Shown here piece after piece: positions 13,283 to 25,108 of a stretch of 64,000 bases of DNA; the first letter of the stretch is position 1, and every line of letters begins with the position of its first letter. The notes below the pieces were generated by a model that was not told the DNA's origin, ran no database searches, and saw only the letters and a list, made by a program, of their open reading frames with translations. This DNA comes from Poa pratensis. Taxonomy: Eukaryota; Streptophyta; Magnoliopsida; Poales; Poaceae. The stretch lies in the NCBI GenBank assembly GCA_947311845.1, contig CAMZMU010000034.1:84620527-84684526 (forward strand). Direction: 5' to 3'. The position numbers and the translations under genes are program-made.

Positions 13283-13974
13283 CAAGGCATATATTTTTTG
13301 TCGACTACCTTATGTAGATCAACTTTGGAGCAAATGTAGGCTAGTCAAAGTCTTGCTCGTGTTCCCAGCTTCTGTTGGATCATGCATATAGCTTCATTAC
13401 TCATTGGAATCACTGCATATGTTTTCGCAGTGAGTGTTTCGTACCACATCGTACTACTAAAGGTACGGGCCATGGTGAGGCTATAAAATGTCAGTGTGGC
13501 ATCCCTCCACAACTCATAGATCCTTCACGTGGAAGCTTGGCATCGCTCTCTTTTGTGGCATAGAGAGTAGAGTAGAGATGGACAGCTGGAAATTAACGCA
13601 TATTCACAAATGGTAGAGCATGTTCTAGGACTGGGAGGTTTCTGGAATACATTCAATACTGCTATGCCAAAAGTGTGGTCGTGACTTCTCCTAAACTTGA
13701 GGCATTCTCAAGAACTTGGAGTATGAGCTGTCATTGCTCTAGTAGAGCACATTCTAGGATGAGACGACAACGACGACGGCGACTCGTAACGCGCAACGGC
13801 GGGCTTAGAGGAAATTGTTTAACTTTGTCCCTTTGGAGTGTTGTTAGTTCCAACTACCCTGTTTACCACCTGCCAACGAAGAGCTAGCAGCCCGAGAATG
13901 AAGATCAGTACTGCAAAGCGGCAACCAGCACCATGACTCTCTATTCTCAGTTGATAACCTCTCATATACAACTA

Positions 13975-14138
13975 CCTCCTTTCCTAAATATAATACAAGA
14001 TGTTTTATTTTTTTTCCTGTTTTTCCTGATTCAAATGTATCTAGACACGTTTTAGTGTATATGTTTATTCATTTTTAGTCCTAATGTAGTGCACATTAAC
14101 ATATCTAAAACATCTTATAATTAGGGACGTTCTACTCC
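13975..14138. mobile_element. Stowaway-like MITE, degenerate
   Basis: About 164 bp with ends CCTCCTTTCCTAAATATAA and, inverted, GGAGTAGAACGTCCCTAAT. TA dinucleotides flank both ends, and the centre holds the common Stowaway phrases ACACGTTTTAGTG and AACATCTTATAATTAGG. It lies within copy D of the duplicated SAC end. Confidence 0.65.
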
Positions 14139-14299
14139 TAATTATTTTTATGTTTGACCCGAGCAGTATGTGATTACGAGAGTACTATTTAGATGTCATT
14201 ACTGAAAATCTAACTAGTCAAATGTATTTTTGCGAATTAAGTGCTTGTGGCAACAAAGAAACATGCTCGATTGAGTACAATAAATCCCACCTTCAAAAT

Positions 14300-17100
14300 A
14301 TTTTAAGACACAATGACCCCTCACCCCCGTGTGGCTCACCGGCCACACCGGGCACCCCTGTCCGCTCGACAGGAGCCCTCTCATGCCTCGCTTCGCCCAT
14401 CGACACCGTCAGAAGGCAATGCCTGGGAAAATCCTTGGCAGCGCCGGCAGCGATCGGGCCTTCCCATGGCGTGGAGGCGCTGCATCTAGAGGCCAGAGAG
14501 GGCTTGTTCAATGATGACGCATGTAGTGGGTTTCCAGTGGCCGTGCGAGGGTGGGTGCATGTCCTGAATTAGGAGACGGCCCCGGGTTGGCGGCGATGAC
14601 ATGGGCTTTTGTTGTGGTTAGGGAGGAAGATCCTGCGTGGCATAGGTCATGACATGAGGTGTTGTGATGGGTTGTCGCACGGTGATGTTTGTCTGCATGC
14701 AACATAGGTGTCTGTTGTGCGAGACACTTTGAGAGCTCTTGGGTACTCCAGATCCACAAGGCCCTTTCCCTTGGTAAGCTCGATGGTGAGGAGGAGATGC
14801 GACGAAAGAATTTGCCGCAATTTTGGTTAGGCCATGCGACGGTCACGCCCATGTTTGTCGCTTCCATCCTTGGAGGTGTCCCCGTGGAGCTTTGTTTCTT
14901 CTCATTTCGACATGTTGCGCTCTCAGGAAGAAAACTGTATCTCTAGATTTTTTGGAATGGGTGGTGGCGATGTCTATTTTTTGACCTCACATTGCAGGCT
15001 TCACGTTGGATAGTATGCTTGCGGCTGTTGCATGATTTTACTCTGCCCTCAGGATCAGTCCGTGCTAATGCGGCTAGGGGCATAGCTAAACATTTACAAA
15101 AGAAATTGTAATGTGGACGCTCTGAGATGGTTGGTGTGCATCGAGAAAGTCTCAGATTGTAATATGGTCAAACTCTATTTTGCAGGCTGCGTCCTGACAC
15201 GACGTGGGTGTCAACCTTGAGCAGTTTTTCAAGGATATGTCCTGGAAGGCATATCAGTTTTCATAAAAGAAGAGGTCAAGCGGCCGAATCACAATGCGGG
15301 CTGGCACAGACGCCGAGCGCGCAATCACACTGTCGTAGCAGCTCGGTACCCTAGATACATAGCAGACTACTCACCAAACCTCCACCGCTCCGTCTGACCT
15401 AGGGTACCTCTGAAGAGACCGGCGACACGCCAGGTTTCTCCCTCTATCCTAATCGACTCTAACAACCTACCGACCGACGGTGTGGCGCCGTCAACCTTGA
15501 GCAGTGAGCACGTAGCTACACTATGGGTGGCTCAGATAACCAAGCAATAATTACTTCTAAATCACTTTCATAACCGAGTGCGGACACATGGGATTCAGAG
15601 CGCCCCATGTTTTCAGAAAATCAAAAGCCATGTTTACATGCTTAAAAGATCTTATTTTTCTTATGTATGCATAAGTATGATTTTTGTCACCGTGTAAGTA
15701 ATATTTAGGCTAAACAAAAATCACAAAAAAGTGGGTCTAGGTAAGTAATATTGTGGTTTGGAGTCATGCTAGTTACATGGGAGCAACAAACCAGTAGCAA
15801 GATATCGAAGGCAACAATACTAATTGGTGGTTTTGGGATGTTTGTAATTCCGGACACAATTTTGGAAATGATTAAGAAAGAACAATAAAAAATTAAAAGT
15901 ATAGATCATTGTAGAAGCTAGCCAGAGTCGAATTTGCAATGCAATCAAATTTTTATTGCTCCTCCATGTCAGCGATCCAAGATAGCAAGAACGCATCCAA
16001 GACTAGAGATGTGAAAGTGGGATTAGTAGAAATTTGATTCATGTTTTGTCGATCCAAGAATCAAATTTCTACAAACCTAGCATAGTAATGATGTATTTAT
16101 TTGTATCATTATTGCTCAACGATTTAGCATCTCCTCACCCCAATTTACCATACACTATTTGTTATTAGAATTTTTTAATTCTTATATTAAGTAATAAATA
16201 AATAATTAAATAATACAATCCTTGTCGAATTAGCCTTTCCAAATGGACCAAACATTATTTTTTTGTGAGGACTTTGAGATCAAATAGGGAATCTGTCTCT
16301 CCATTCCTCGTGAGAGCCACTTATTTCAAAGAGCAATTCTAGAAACTTCCATTTTCCATTGATCAGGGTGTTGCTATTAAAAGTGGGTCTACCCACCCCT
16401 GCGTGACTTACACTTGACCAACCACTTCTATCTTAGAATATACTTAGATAGGCTTGTTGGAAAACCCGTTCTTGACCTGATTCATTGCCCTTTGTTTTTC
16501 AAAATAAAGGGTTAGATAAGCCGACTCAAATGAATGGTCATGCCAATGACAGAAAGGTTTTCCTTAGTTTTGTATCTTTATTGCAAAACCTTGTGTGTTG
16601 GTGATTTGCGCGGGTATCTGACCTATTTCGAGAATCGAACACAGCGATTAAAAAAGGCAATTTAGAGCAAATTTTATTTTACGAAAAATGTGAATACCCA
16701 AATACTGGTATTGAATTCTTATTTGGAACCACATGGCTGTGCTCATATTTCTAACAAAAAAACACCCAAGTTTATATACTCTTTTTGTGGCTCTACAAAA
16801 GAAGGGTCTTTTTGAAATTATTAGAAATGATTTTTGATTTTTTCGAAATGTCGATCTCACTAGAGCTCGAGCTTCACATGTCTGCACTAAAAAAACGCTC
16901 TTTGGTTTAGAAAATTAGAAGGGAAAAAGGATAATTCTAAGAGAAAAGTAGAAAAGAACAAGGACACGATCCAACAAGAGTACAAGACCCACACGCAGGC
17001 CGTTTTGGGAACCGACTCGAGAACTGTTTCCGTGTCCAGCACGTATCCGACTCCACGACTCTCGCTAAATAAAATCGCTCCTGAAATCCCCAAATCGAAA
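14300..17100. other. Intergenic DNA, no gene recognised
   Basis: The first 280 bases belong to the duplicated GC-rich segment. From 15600 to 16900 the DNA is AT-rich with short ORFs only. Nothing here can be tied to a gene family or element. The last part (about 16900-17177) is the upstream region and 5' UTR of the eIF3g gene. Confidence 0.45.
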
Positions 17101-17177
17101 ACCAAACCATAGAGCCCTCAACCTAGCGAAACCTAGCGCCCGAGCGAAAACAGGCGAACCGGCGACAACCGACAACC

Positions 17178-19057
17178 ATGGCGGCAGCGAAGATGCGATG
17201 GGGGGAGATCGAGGAGGACGACGGGGACGACATGGACTTCCTCCTCCCGCCCCCGTTGTCACCGGGCCCGACGAGAACGGGATCAAGAAGACGACCGAGT
17301 ACCGCTTCGACGACGACGGCAATCGCGTCAAGGTCACCACCACCACCCGCGTCCGCAAGCTCGCACGCACGCGCGTCTCCAAGGCGGCCGTCGAGCGCCG
17401 CAGCTGGGCCAAGTTCGGCGAGGCCGCCACTGGCGACGACGCCTCCGCGCGGCTCACCGTCGTCTCCACTGAGCAGATCTTCATCGAGCGTCCACGCCCT
17501 CCAGGTTCGTCCACGTTTTGTATACATCTCCACACACCGTTGATTCTGTTCCGATTCAAGGACTGTGTTGCTAGGCATTCTCTAGGTTGGATTGATGTTA
17601 TTCATTGTAGAAGTCTTATAAAACAAGATTGGCGATCTATCCGTATAGGTATAGATATGTGTACTAAATATTTCTAGTTGGTACGAAACAAATTGCCGTA
17701 GATATTGGGAGGACAGTAAATTAATACTCGCTCCGTCCGGAAAAGGATGTATTTGATTTGTCCAAATACGGATGTATGTAGACATATTTTAGTGTGCACA
17801 TACATCTAAATTTGGACAAATGAAAGACATCTATTTCCGAACGGAGGGAGTAGATTGCTAGTTTTGATATACAATGTTCGATTGATATTTGTTGAAGCAA
17901 TGCTGGTATTTGGTATTTCCAAGCTGTTAGAAAAATCCAGAGTTGAATGTAATTGAGTCATGAGGTCTAGAAAGGTTCTCCGGATTGCTGTATTATGTTT
18001 GAGTTAGGCAGTAGATTGATGTACAGTGGGTGCTGGCACCGTAGGATGCTGGATCATGGGGTTTCGAGTTTGAAGTTCTAATTCACTGTTAGCTTTGGAG
18101 TACACGAACTAATACGAATACATTACTATCATTGAAAACGCCCACATTGTCTCATTCCAATTTCTTGTGACACGACGATGATTATGTCACCAAAGAACAC
18201 AATTTTTCTTTCTGCATTTTGTTTTAAATGATTTTCTTATCTTGACGATCACGTTAACACTATTACTTCAGTGGGTACTGGTTCCTGAATGATGGTTTGT
18301 TCGTTAGTAGCCCATACAAACTTAACCTTGTACTACTGTGCCATGGATGTTTTACTGTCTGTCGCTATAACTTGTCCTCTGCTCAAACAGTAACATGGAT
18401 CTTCTTGATACTGCCATCCTTGTTTATAAGCACTTCATTATTGTTGTTCAGAAGTCCATTAAACTAGTTGGCTTTACTATATCTCGGTGCTCTCAGTTTT
18501 TAACTCTTCACTTAATTGTAGGGAGCAAAGCTGTTGAACAAAGTGTTTCTGGTGATCCACTGGCAATGGCAAGCAAGGGTACGGCTCTCATGGCTTGCAG
18601 AATCTGCGGTAAGAAGGGTGACCACTGGACCGCGAAGTGCCCCTACAAGGACCTTGCTGGAGCGAGAGATATTGATGACAGGCCTCCTACTTCTGACGGA
18701 CCTCCAGCGCCGGGCTCTGCTGTTACCAATCAATCATATGTTCCTCCGAGGATGAGGCCTAACGCACCGCAAAACAAAGGAGACGACATGAGGCGCAGGA
18801 ACGATGAGAACTCTGTCCGTGTTAGCAATCTATCAGAGGACACCCGTGAGCCTGACGTCCTCGAGCTGTTCCGCACATTTGGCCCGGTCAGCCGTGTCTA
18901 TGTTGCGATGGATCAGAGGACTGGGATAGGCAGGGGCTTTGGCTTCGTCAACTTTGTCCACAGGGAGGATGGTGAGATGGCGATCAGGAAGCTCAACGGC
19001 TATGGTTATGATAACCTTATCCTCCATGTGGAGTGGGCAGCACCCAGGCCTAGTTAG
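17178..19057 (+). pseudogene. eIF3G: Translation initiation factor eIF3 subunit G, one-base frameshift in exon 1
   Basis: eIF3g is an RNA-binding subunit of the eIF3 complex that loads the 40S ribosome. Exon 1 is 17178-17504 and exon 2 is 18522-19057; the junction restores PRPPGSKAVEQ in phase. The start ATG opens MAAAKMRWGEIEEDDGDDMD. At a C-rich run (17247-17255) one base is missing relative to the conserved frame, which resumes as VVTGPDENGIKKTTEYRF. After this comes a CCHC zinc knuckle (CRICGKKGDHWTAKC) and a C-terminal RRM with RNP2 VRVSNL and RNP1 GRGFGFVNF. With the base supplied the protein would be about 287 residues, the usual length. Initiation at the ATG at 17198 would keep the main frame but change the N-terminus. 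It could be a new pseudogene, a sequencing slip, or an allele using the second ATG. Confidence 0.85.
17727..17850. mobile_element. Stowaway MITE in the eIF3g intron
   Basis: A 124-bp palindromic element with ends CTCGCTCCGTCCGGAAAA and, inverted, CTCCCTCCGTTCGGAAAT. TA flanks it at 17725-17726 and 17851-17852. It lies inside the single eIF3g intron and does not touch either splice site. Confidence 0.9.
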
Positions 19058-19708
19058 TTACTACTTACTAGTACTAGTATATGTAATGCAGATCTCACAT
19101 TAACGTTCTGTCAATATGTTGGAATTATGTATTTCTATATATTTCTAATGAAATTAGATAGTAGATTTTTTTGCGGGTATACACTGAGTGAATTAACCTT
19201 GAAGTGTTTGAGAACTGCGTGAGCCGTTCACCTACATGGTTGATAATCTAAAATCTCCAAACACAAGTGGCACCAGGACAAACCTCTGCGAGAACTTCTT
19301 ATGGAACTGTTGTTAAACAAGTACTGCAGGTTTGTGCGTAGTCACATTTGCCCCGCATGTGCAGTGCTCAATCAGTGTTTTGAGGAAACCCTTGAGCTAA
19401 GCGGTAACAATTTTTAGAAAAACAAAAAGAGTGGTGACTCAGTCCCAATGCATGTGGTGCCATCGTTTTGCATATCCGAAGTTTGTCCGCTAATTTGATC
19501 AATATAAAACAAGAGCTGTTTATAACAAAAATCAATCCATTAAAACTTTATTTGAATATGAATTCAATGATATAACTTTAATATAGGCATGTGCTCGATC
19601 CATTGGCAGTTCCATTTTTGGGACTGGTTACCACAGTAGTATAACATATACTCCTACATGCTAATACTGTCATTTGTCACCCCGCAACAAGTAAGACTCT
19701 CTAGCTCC
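19058..19708. other. eIF3g 3' UTR and downstream DNA
   Basis: The AT-rich sequence after the stop codon includes an AATGAAATTAG stretch near 19147 that could serve polyadenylation. No gene is seen. Confidence 0.45.
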
Positions 19709-19754
19709 AACTACTCAAGAAGGCACACGTAAAAAAAAACTACTCAAGAAGGCA
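19709..19754 (+). mobile_element. Minimal retroposition scar (17-bp duplication around a 12-bp A-tailed insert)
   Basis: The 17-mer AACTACTCAAGAAGGCA occurs at 19709-19725 and again at 19738-19754. Between the copies are only 12 bases, CACGTAAAAAAA. A duplication of this length around an A-run is what target-primed reverse transcription leaves when the copy stops almost at once. Confidence 0.6.
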
Positions 19755-19799
19755 AGCTCACAAAAATTAATGTTTTATCTACAAAATAACATAAAATGT

Positions 19800-20464
19800 A
19801 TTTTTTTAGGTTAAAGGATATCCCGCTGTTCGTTTATTAGATAGATATAAAAGGTTTTTGTACATAGTCTGTTGCCGAGGCAAAAGAAGAGAAAATAAAT
19901 TACATTACTCCCACTAAAGCACAATAATTTGGTCTCCTGGATCGTTTGTGTGGGCGTGAGCCCTTTACTCAAGCTCCTTCCAGACGAGGTACACCATGTC
20001 GGGCTGGATAGCAGTGTTTCCGAAAACCCTTTGTTTCCTCTCCTTCCAGCGGCCTCACATGGCATAGATGAACGCGCCGCTAGCTTCTCGCCTCTTTGCG
20101 TTTGGGACGCCTGACCAGACCACCAGCTATTGATGGAGTGACCTAGGGTGGGAGGTGCGGCGCCGATCGAGCCATTCCAAGGAAAGGTCTTCCCTCTGGC
20201 CGCCACCGAGAAACTATACTGAAGGAGGAGGTGCTGAACTGTCTCGGGATGGATTGAACAGATTGCCAAATTGTCCGTCGTGAGAATCTTCCCGTGCAGC
20301 ACAAGCAATGCAAAATAGCAGCACTTTGGCTCCGCAAGCGCCCTCCGGATTTTGGCGGCACGGAAGGGAGGGCAAGCTCAGACAAATTGGCATTGGTATG
20401 CCGAAGCCGCAGAGTAGACGCAGAGTCGTCCACCCCAATAGGTAAGAACATAATATCGTTTAAA
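19800..20464 (-). mobile_element. LINE 3' end with zf-RVT region, interrupted by the Copia element
   Basis: On the minus strand the frames encode, with shifts, KCCYFALLVLHGKILTTDN, then HPETVQHLLLQYSFSVAA and FPWNGSIGA. This is the zinc-binding C-terminal region that follows LINE reverse transcriptases in grasses. A T-run at 19800-19807 marks the A-tail of the minus-strand element. Its upstream part is cut by the Copia insertion at 20470; what lies beyond 25108 is not recognisable as LINE, so the 5' limit is unknown. Confidence 0.65.
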
Positions 20465-20469
20465 CATGT

Positions 20470-20678
20470 TGTAGAAATCAAGCAACAAAGAAGGAGGAAT
20501 ATCACTAGATTACTCTGTATTTTTCCACTGTTTCTTGAGGACGAACAGTACAAGTGCGGAGAGGAAACTGAAGCTTCTCTACTCTTCTACATCCCGTTCC
20601 CCTTCACATATATATTTTCCATCTTACACTTTAGTCACCATTATATTTACTATTTATGCCTAGACCCTATCTCCAACA
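20470..20678 (-). repeat. Copia 3' LTR
   Basis: A 209-bp direct repeat matching 24896-25103, starting TGTAG and ending CAACA. In the minus-strand element this is the downstream LTR, adjoining the polypurine tract. Confidence 0.95.
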
Positions 20679-20685
20679 CTCCCCC

Positions 20686-22695
20686 TCAAGATGGGGCAAA
20701 TGCATCATACATCCCCATCTTGCTACACATACCAGAAAACATTTTTTCAGCTAAGCCTTTTGTCAATACATCAGCAAGTTGATTTGAAGAACTCACATAT
20801 GCCATGCAGATAATCCCATGGTCTAGTTTCTCCTTGATGAAATGTCGATCAATTTCAATATGCTTCGTTCGGCTATGATGTACCGGGTTATGAGCAATGT
20901 CCAGTGCTGCCTTATTATCGCAATACAACATCAAGGGCTTCACCTGAAATAAACCCAGTTCACTTAATAAGATTTTTAGCCATAATAACTCGCATACTCC
21001 ATGTGCCATAGACCTGAGTTCCGCTTCAGCTGTAGATCTGGCTACAACATTTTGCTTCTTGCTTCGCCAAGTAACAAGATTGCCTCCAACAAAGGTGCAA
21101 TAGCCAGAAGTTGATCTTCGGTCATTTGGTGATCCAGCCCAATCTGCATCAGTGTAGCATTCAACATGTAAATTATTATTTGGAGCATATAGTAACCCTT
21201 TACCTGGACATCCATTGAGGTAGCGAATTATCCTCATCACAACATCCAAATGGTGACTTCTAGGATCATGCATATATTGACTCACAACACTAACAGCAAA
21301 AGCTATATCAGGATGTGTGTGTGATAAGTAAATTAAACGCCCAACTAGGCGTTGATACTGCTCTCTATCTACGGGGGTTCCTTCTCCTTTGCTCAGATGT
21401 TGATTCGCCTCAATTGGAGTGAGGGCTGGACGACACCTGGTCATTCCGGTTTCAGCCAATAAGTCTAGCACATACTTTCTTTGTGAGAGGTAAATACCTT
21501 TTGCACTTCTTGACACTTCTATTCCTAGGAAATACCTCAGCAACCCCAGGTCCTTAACTTCAAATTCTTTTGCTAGATGATGCTTTAGTTTTTTAATCTC
21601 ACTGCTATCATTTCCAGTGATGATAATATCATCAACATAAACAATCAATATAGCAAGTTTATCGCCATTGCGATTATAAAACAGAGTATGATCAGCATTA
21701 CTCTGTTTATATCCCATTTTGATCACAGCATTACGAAACCGATCAAACCAAGCTCGTGGAGATTGTTTTAAGCCGTACAAGGAACGATGTAATCTCAGCA
21801 CTTTGCCTTTGGTTTGAGCGGAACTGAAGCCAGGGGGTATATGCATATAAACTTCTTCACGAAGGTCCCCATGAAGAAATGCATTCTTCACATCTAACTG
21901 ATGTAAATCCCAATTAAGATTAGATGCACAAGATATCAACATTCTTATGGTATTCATCTTGGCCACTGGTGCAAATGTTTCTTCATAATCTATCCCATAT
22001 GTTTGTGAGTAACCTTTGGCCACTAATCGAGCCTTATATCGTTCCACTCTTCCCTCGAGATTATGCTTAACTGTGTATACCCATTTGCAACCAACAACCT
22101 CCTTGTCACGTGGCAATTCTACCAACTCCCATGTTTTATTTTTCTCTAGGGCACTCATCTCATCTATCATGGCTGCTTTCCACTTAGGCTCTTTCATAGC
22201 ATCTTCACAATTTCTAGGAATGGAGGTCGAATCTAAGGAGGCTATAAACCCTTTAAAGGTAGAACTACACCTCTCATAATTAACAAACTTTGCCAGATCA
22301 TGTTTGTAGCCTACATAGTCCTTCAATCGTTCTGGTACACTAGTTTTCCTTGCAGTCTTTCTTAATGCAATTGGCTGATCCATTAAAGGAGGAGTAAGAC
22401 ATTCAATACCTTGTTCTCCAGGACCGTCTTCTTCTGTAGTACTAGAAGAAAGTTCCCTTGTTGACGCAAGGTTCTCAGGAACAAAAACCTGATCACTATT
22501 TCCTTCGGTTGCATCAAGAGTTGTAGGTTCGCAAGATGGTGCTCTTGAATTTTCAGGTGAAGTGGCATCAACATTTGCATCACTATTTTGTTGATGTGGG
22601 GAAATATCACCGGGTACATCTTCTTCACCAGAAATTATAATTTCCTCCCCCTCGGCTCCACTCTTTGGATTAAATACATCAATTAAAGGAATCAA
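20686..22695 (-). pseudogene. Copia reverse transcriptase and RNase H
   Basis: The second half of pol, in the same frame as the upstream integrase ORF and parted from it only by one TAA codon; the open frame actually begins right after that stop at 22785. Copia RT landmarks are KTWELVELP, KWVYTVKHNLEGRVERYKA, QLDVKNAFLHGDL and the catalytic YVDDIIITG. RNase H shows CYTDADWAGSPNDRRSTSGY and STAEAELRSMAHG, followed by CDNKAALDIAHNPVHHSRTKH. The domains look complete, so the nonsense codon and the gag loss are the main defects. Confidence 0.92.
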
Positions 22696-22785
22696 TATGG
22701 TACTTCCAGAATTAGTATCTTTACATGAGTTCTCCCCCTTACTATCAATATGAGGGAAATCACTGCCATATGATGGATAGAAGGG

Positions 22786-24465
22786 TTATTTTTCATGAAA
22801 GGTGACATCCATACTCACAAAGAATTTTCTTTCTCTAGGGCTCCAACAACGATATCCCTTCTGCATAGGTGAGTACCCCACAAAAATACACTTAACCGCT
22901 CTTGGATCAAGTTTACTCACTGAATTCCTATAATCATGAACAAAGCATGTGCAACCAAATATCTTAGGTGGCACAATAAAATAGTTACTGCCACTTAAGC
23001 ACTCAACTGGAGTTTTGTAGTCTAGAATCCTTGATGGCATACGGTTGATCAAGTAGGCTGATGTTTTAACAGCCTCACCCCATAGAAACTTTGGTACATT
23101 CATCTTGAACATAAGAGACCGAGATACTTCAAGCAAATGTCTATTTTTCCGTTCCGCCACGTCATTTTGTTGAGCTGTGTTTACACATGTTGTCTGATGT
23201 ATAATGTCACGGGATGCCAGAAAACTATCAAAGTCCCCATTAACAAATTCCGTTCCATTATCGGACCTGAATATTTTCACATTTGCATTGTACTGATTAC
23301 ACACCATCGTGTAGAAATCCTTGAAAGCAGACAACACTTCAGATTTATGCTTAAGAAGATATAGCCAGGTACACCTGCTGAATCCATCGATAAATGTCAC
23401 ATACCACCGCTCTCCGAGAAGAGATGTTACTTTTGAAGGTCCCCAGACATCCGAGTGCACTACTTCCAATGGTACACTACATCTCTCACCATTACTAGGA
23501 TAATTTATTCTTGTGTGCTTAGCCAATTCACACACCTCACATATAAGTTTCTCCTTGCAGCATGCAGTAAATAGAGAGGGAAACATACGACCTAGGGACT
23601 GAAACGAGGGATGCCCAAGTCTGTGATGCAGTAATAGCAACTCATCGGTGTTAGAAATACTCACTGTGCTAAGTGCCACTGGAGTAACTTCATTGTCAAG
23701 GTAGTAGAGACCATCACGCTCAGTTCCAGATCCAAGAATCCTCCCTGACTTCAGCTCTTCAAACACACAAAAGGTTGGCTCAAACACAGCTCTGCAATTC
23801 AGAGATTTTGTGATGGAACTAACGGATAACAAGCTCAAGGGAAATTTTGGGACATGCAAAACTGGATTTAAAGATAGGGATGAAGTACAGCCAACAATCC
23901 CACAACCCATGATAGGAGCTGAAGATCCATCAGCTATCCTGACCCTATCCTTTCCCGACCGAGGTTCATATGAGAAGAATCTCCTTGATGAGCCTGTCAT
24001 GTGATTTGTGGCGCCTGAGTCTATAATCCAGGGAGCTGATAAATCGTTGTCACTTCCTGCACGTAGCGAACCAGAATACTCTCTAGACTCTTCAGAAGTG
24101 ACAGACAATAATTTAGCCTTTAACTCTTGTGAAGTCTGTACCATTTGCTTCGTTCCAGTAGCTGCATTTCTCACTTGCTTCCATAATTCAAATTCATCAT
24201 GACTCATGAGAACCGGAATAGATCCTTTCTCAAGTGCCATATTAAATAAACCTTGAATATTAACTTGTTTACAGTTCTTGCAATTATCTACATCACGACC
24301 ATTTTCTGAACCGTGTTTTTTTGGCTTCCCATGGATATCCGAACAGAAGGCTTTTACATGCCCTTTCCGTTCACAGTGCTCACATTCCAGCACACTCGTT
24401 TTTGCCTTGAATAGAGGTGACATAGCTCTGCCAGACAATTTGTCAAACACTTCTAGAGCAGGCAA
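22786..24465 (-). pseudogene. Copia gag remnant, protease and integrase
   Basis: About 559 residues. The order is a gag-type CCHC knuckle (CEHCERKGHVKAFC), an aspartic protease active site (PWIIDSGATNHMTG), the integrase HHCC zinc domain (HHRLGHPS...CEVCELAKH) and the integrase core. The DDE acids sit in HSDVWGP, FRSDNGTEF and NDVAERKNRHL. The GKG-type tail ends KCIFVGYSPMQKGYR. The gag capsid region that should precede the knuckle is absent: only about 430 bp separate this ORF from the LTR. The frame ends in TAA at 22786-22788, directly upstream of and in frame with the RT part, so the stop looks like a point mutation. Confidence 0.9.
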
Positions 24466-24895
24466 GAAACACGTACACCTTTGAGCAAGAACAACAGCCA
24501 GGTCACACCAAGAAAACTAGCAAGTAAATCCACGGATCAAATCTTTCACCCAACACCAATGGAAGGAGAAACAAACACTGGTATCACAAACAAATCAGCA
24601 CCAATCACAAAGAACTGACCCGTACTAACCAGAACCGCAGCAGCTACCTTGGACTCTTCAGGCTGACCGAAACACTGCACCCTCCAAGTCTCACACAGGC
24701 TCGGACCACCACCAGGTACAGATCGTGAAGGATCTGAGCAACAACACGCTCAATCTGCCGAAACAAACCAGCGGCAACCACAGCTTGTGCAGGCAACAGC
24801 AATAACCTGCAGAACCGCCCTTCCGACACGACGGGGCGATCGATTCCACTAGAAATGCAGGGGAAGTGTAGTGGGATTGTCCTGCTCTGATACCA

Positions 24896-25103
24896 TGTAG
24901 AAATCAAGCAACAAAGAAGGAGGAATATCACTAGATTACTCTGTATTTTTTACTGTTTGTTGAGGACGAACAGTACAAGTGCGGAGAGGAAACTGAAGCT
25001 TCTCTACTCTTCTACATCCCGTTCCCCTTCACATATATATTTTCCATCTTACACTTTAGTCACAATTATATTTACTATTTATGCCTAGACCCTATCTCCA
25101 ACA
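24896..25103 (-). repeat. Copia 5' LTR
   Basis: A 208-bp copy of the LTR at 20470-20678. It differs by about three substitutions and a one-base deletion. The tRNA-Met primer site follows it directly on the minus strand. Confidence 0.95.
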
Positions 25104-25108
25104 CATGT

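Larger units (their letters stand above)
11391..14290 (+). pseudogene. Decayed SAC-end duplicate (copy D), split by a LINE and a MITE
   Basis: The 3' UTR-like sequence at 11395-11535 matches copies A-C. It is interrupted at 11549 by the LINE and resumes at 13300 with the block GCAGTGAGTGTTTCGTACC and GGCTATAAAATGTCAG. That block is also present in copy B near 9005-9060. About 13560-13690 parallels 9155-9270, and 14220-14300 parallels 10950-11030. It is non-coding. Confidence 0.65.
20470..25103 (-). mobile_element. Copia LTR retrotransposon, full-length structure, defective
   Basis: This 4,634-bp element reads on the minus strand and is bounded by a 5-bp duplication CATGT (20465-20469 and 25104-25108). 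LTRs of 209 and 208 bp begin TGTAGAAATC and end CCAACA; I count about four differences, so insertion was fairly recent. The primer site is complementary to initiator tRNA-Met (TGGTATCAGAGC on the minus strand, 24884-24895). A polypurine tract (CTTGAGGGGGAG on the minus strand) abuts the 3' LTR near 20679-20690. The order protease-integrase-RT-RNase H is that of Copia. Most of gag is missing and pol has an in-frame stop, so it is not autonomous. Confidence 0.95.

Noticed and set aside
17065..17578. Minus-strand ORFs of 151 and 164 codons
   Set aside because: They are antisense shadows of GC-rich eIF3g exon 1.
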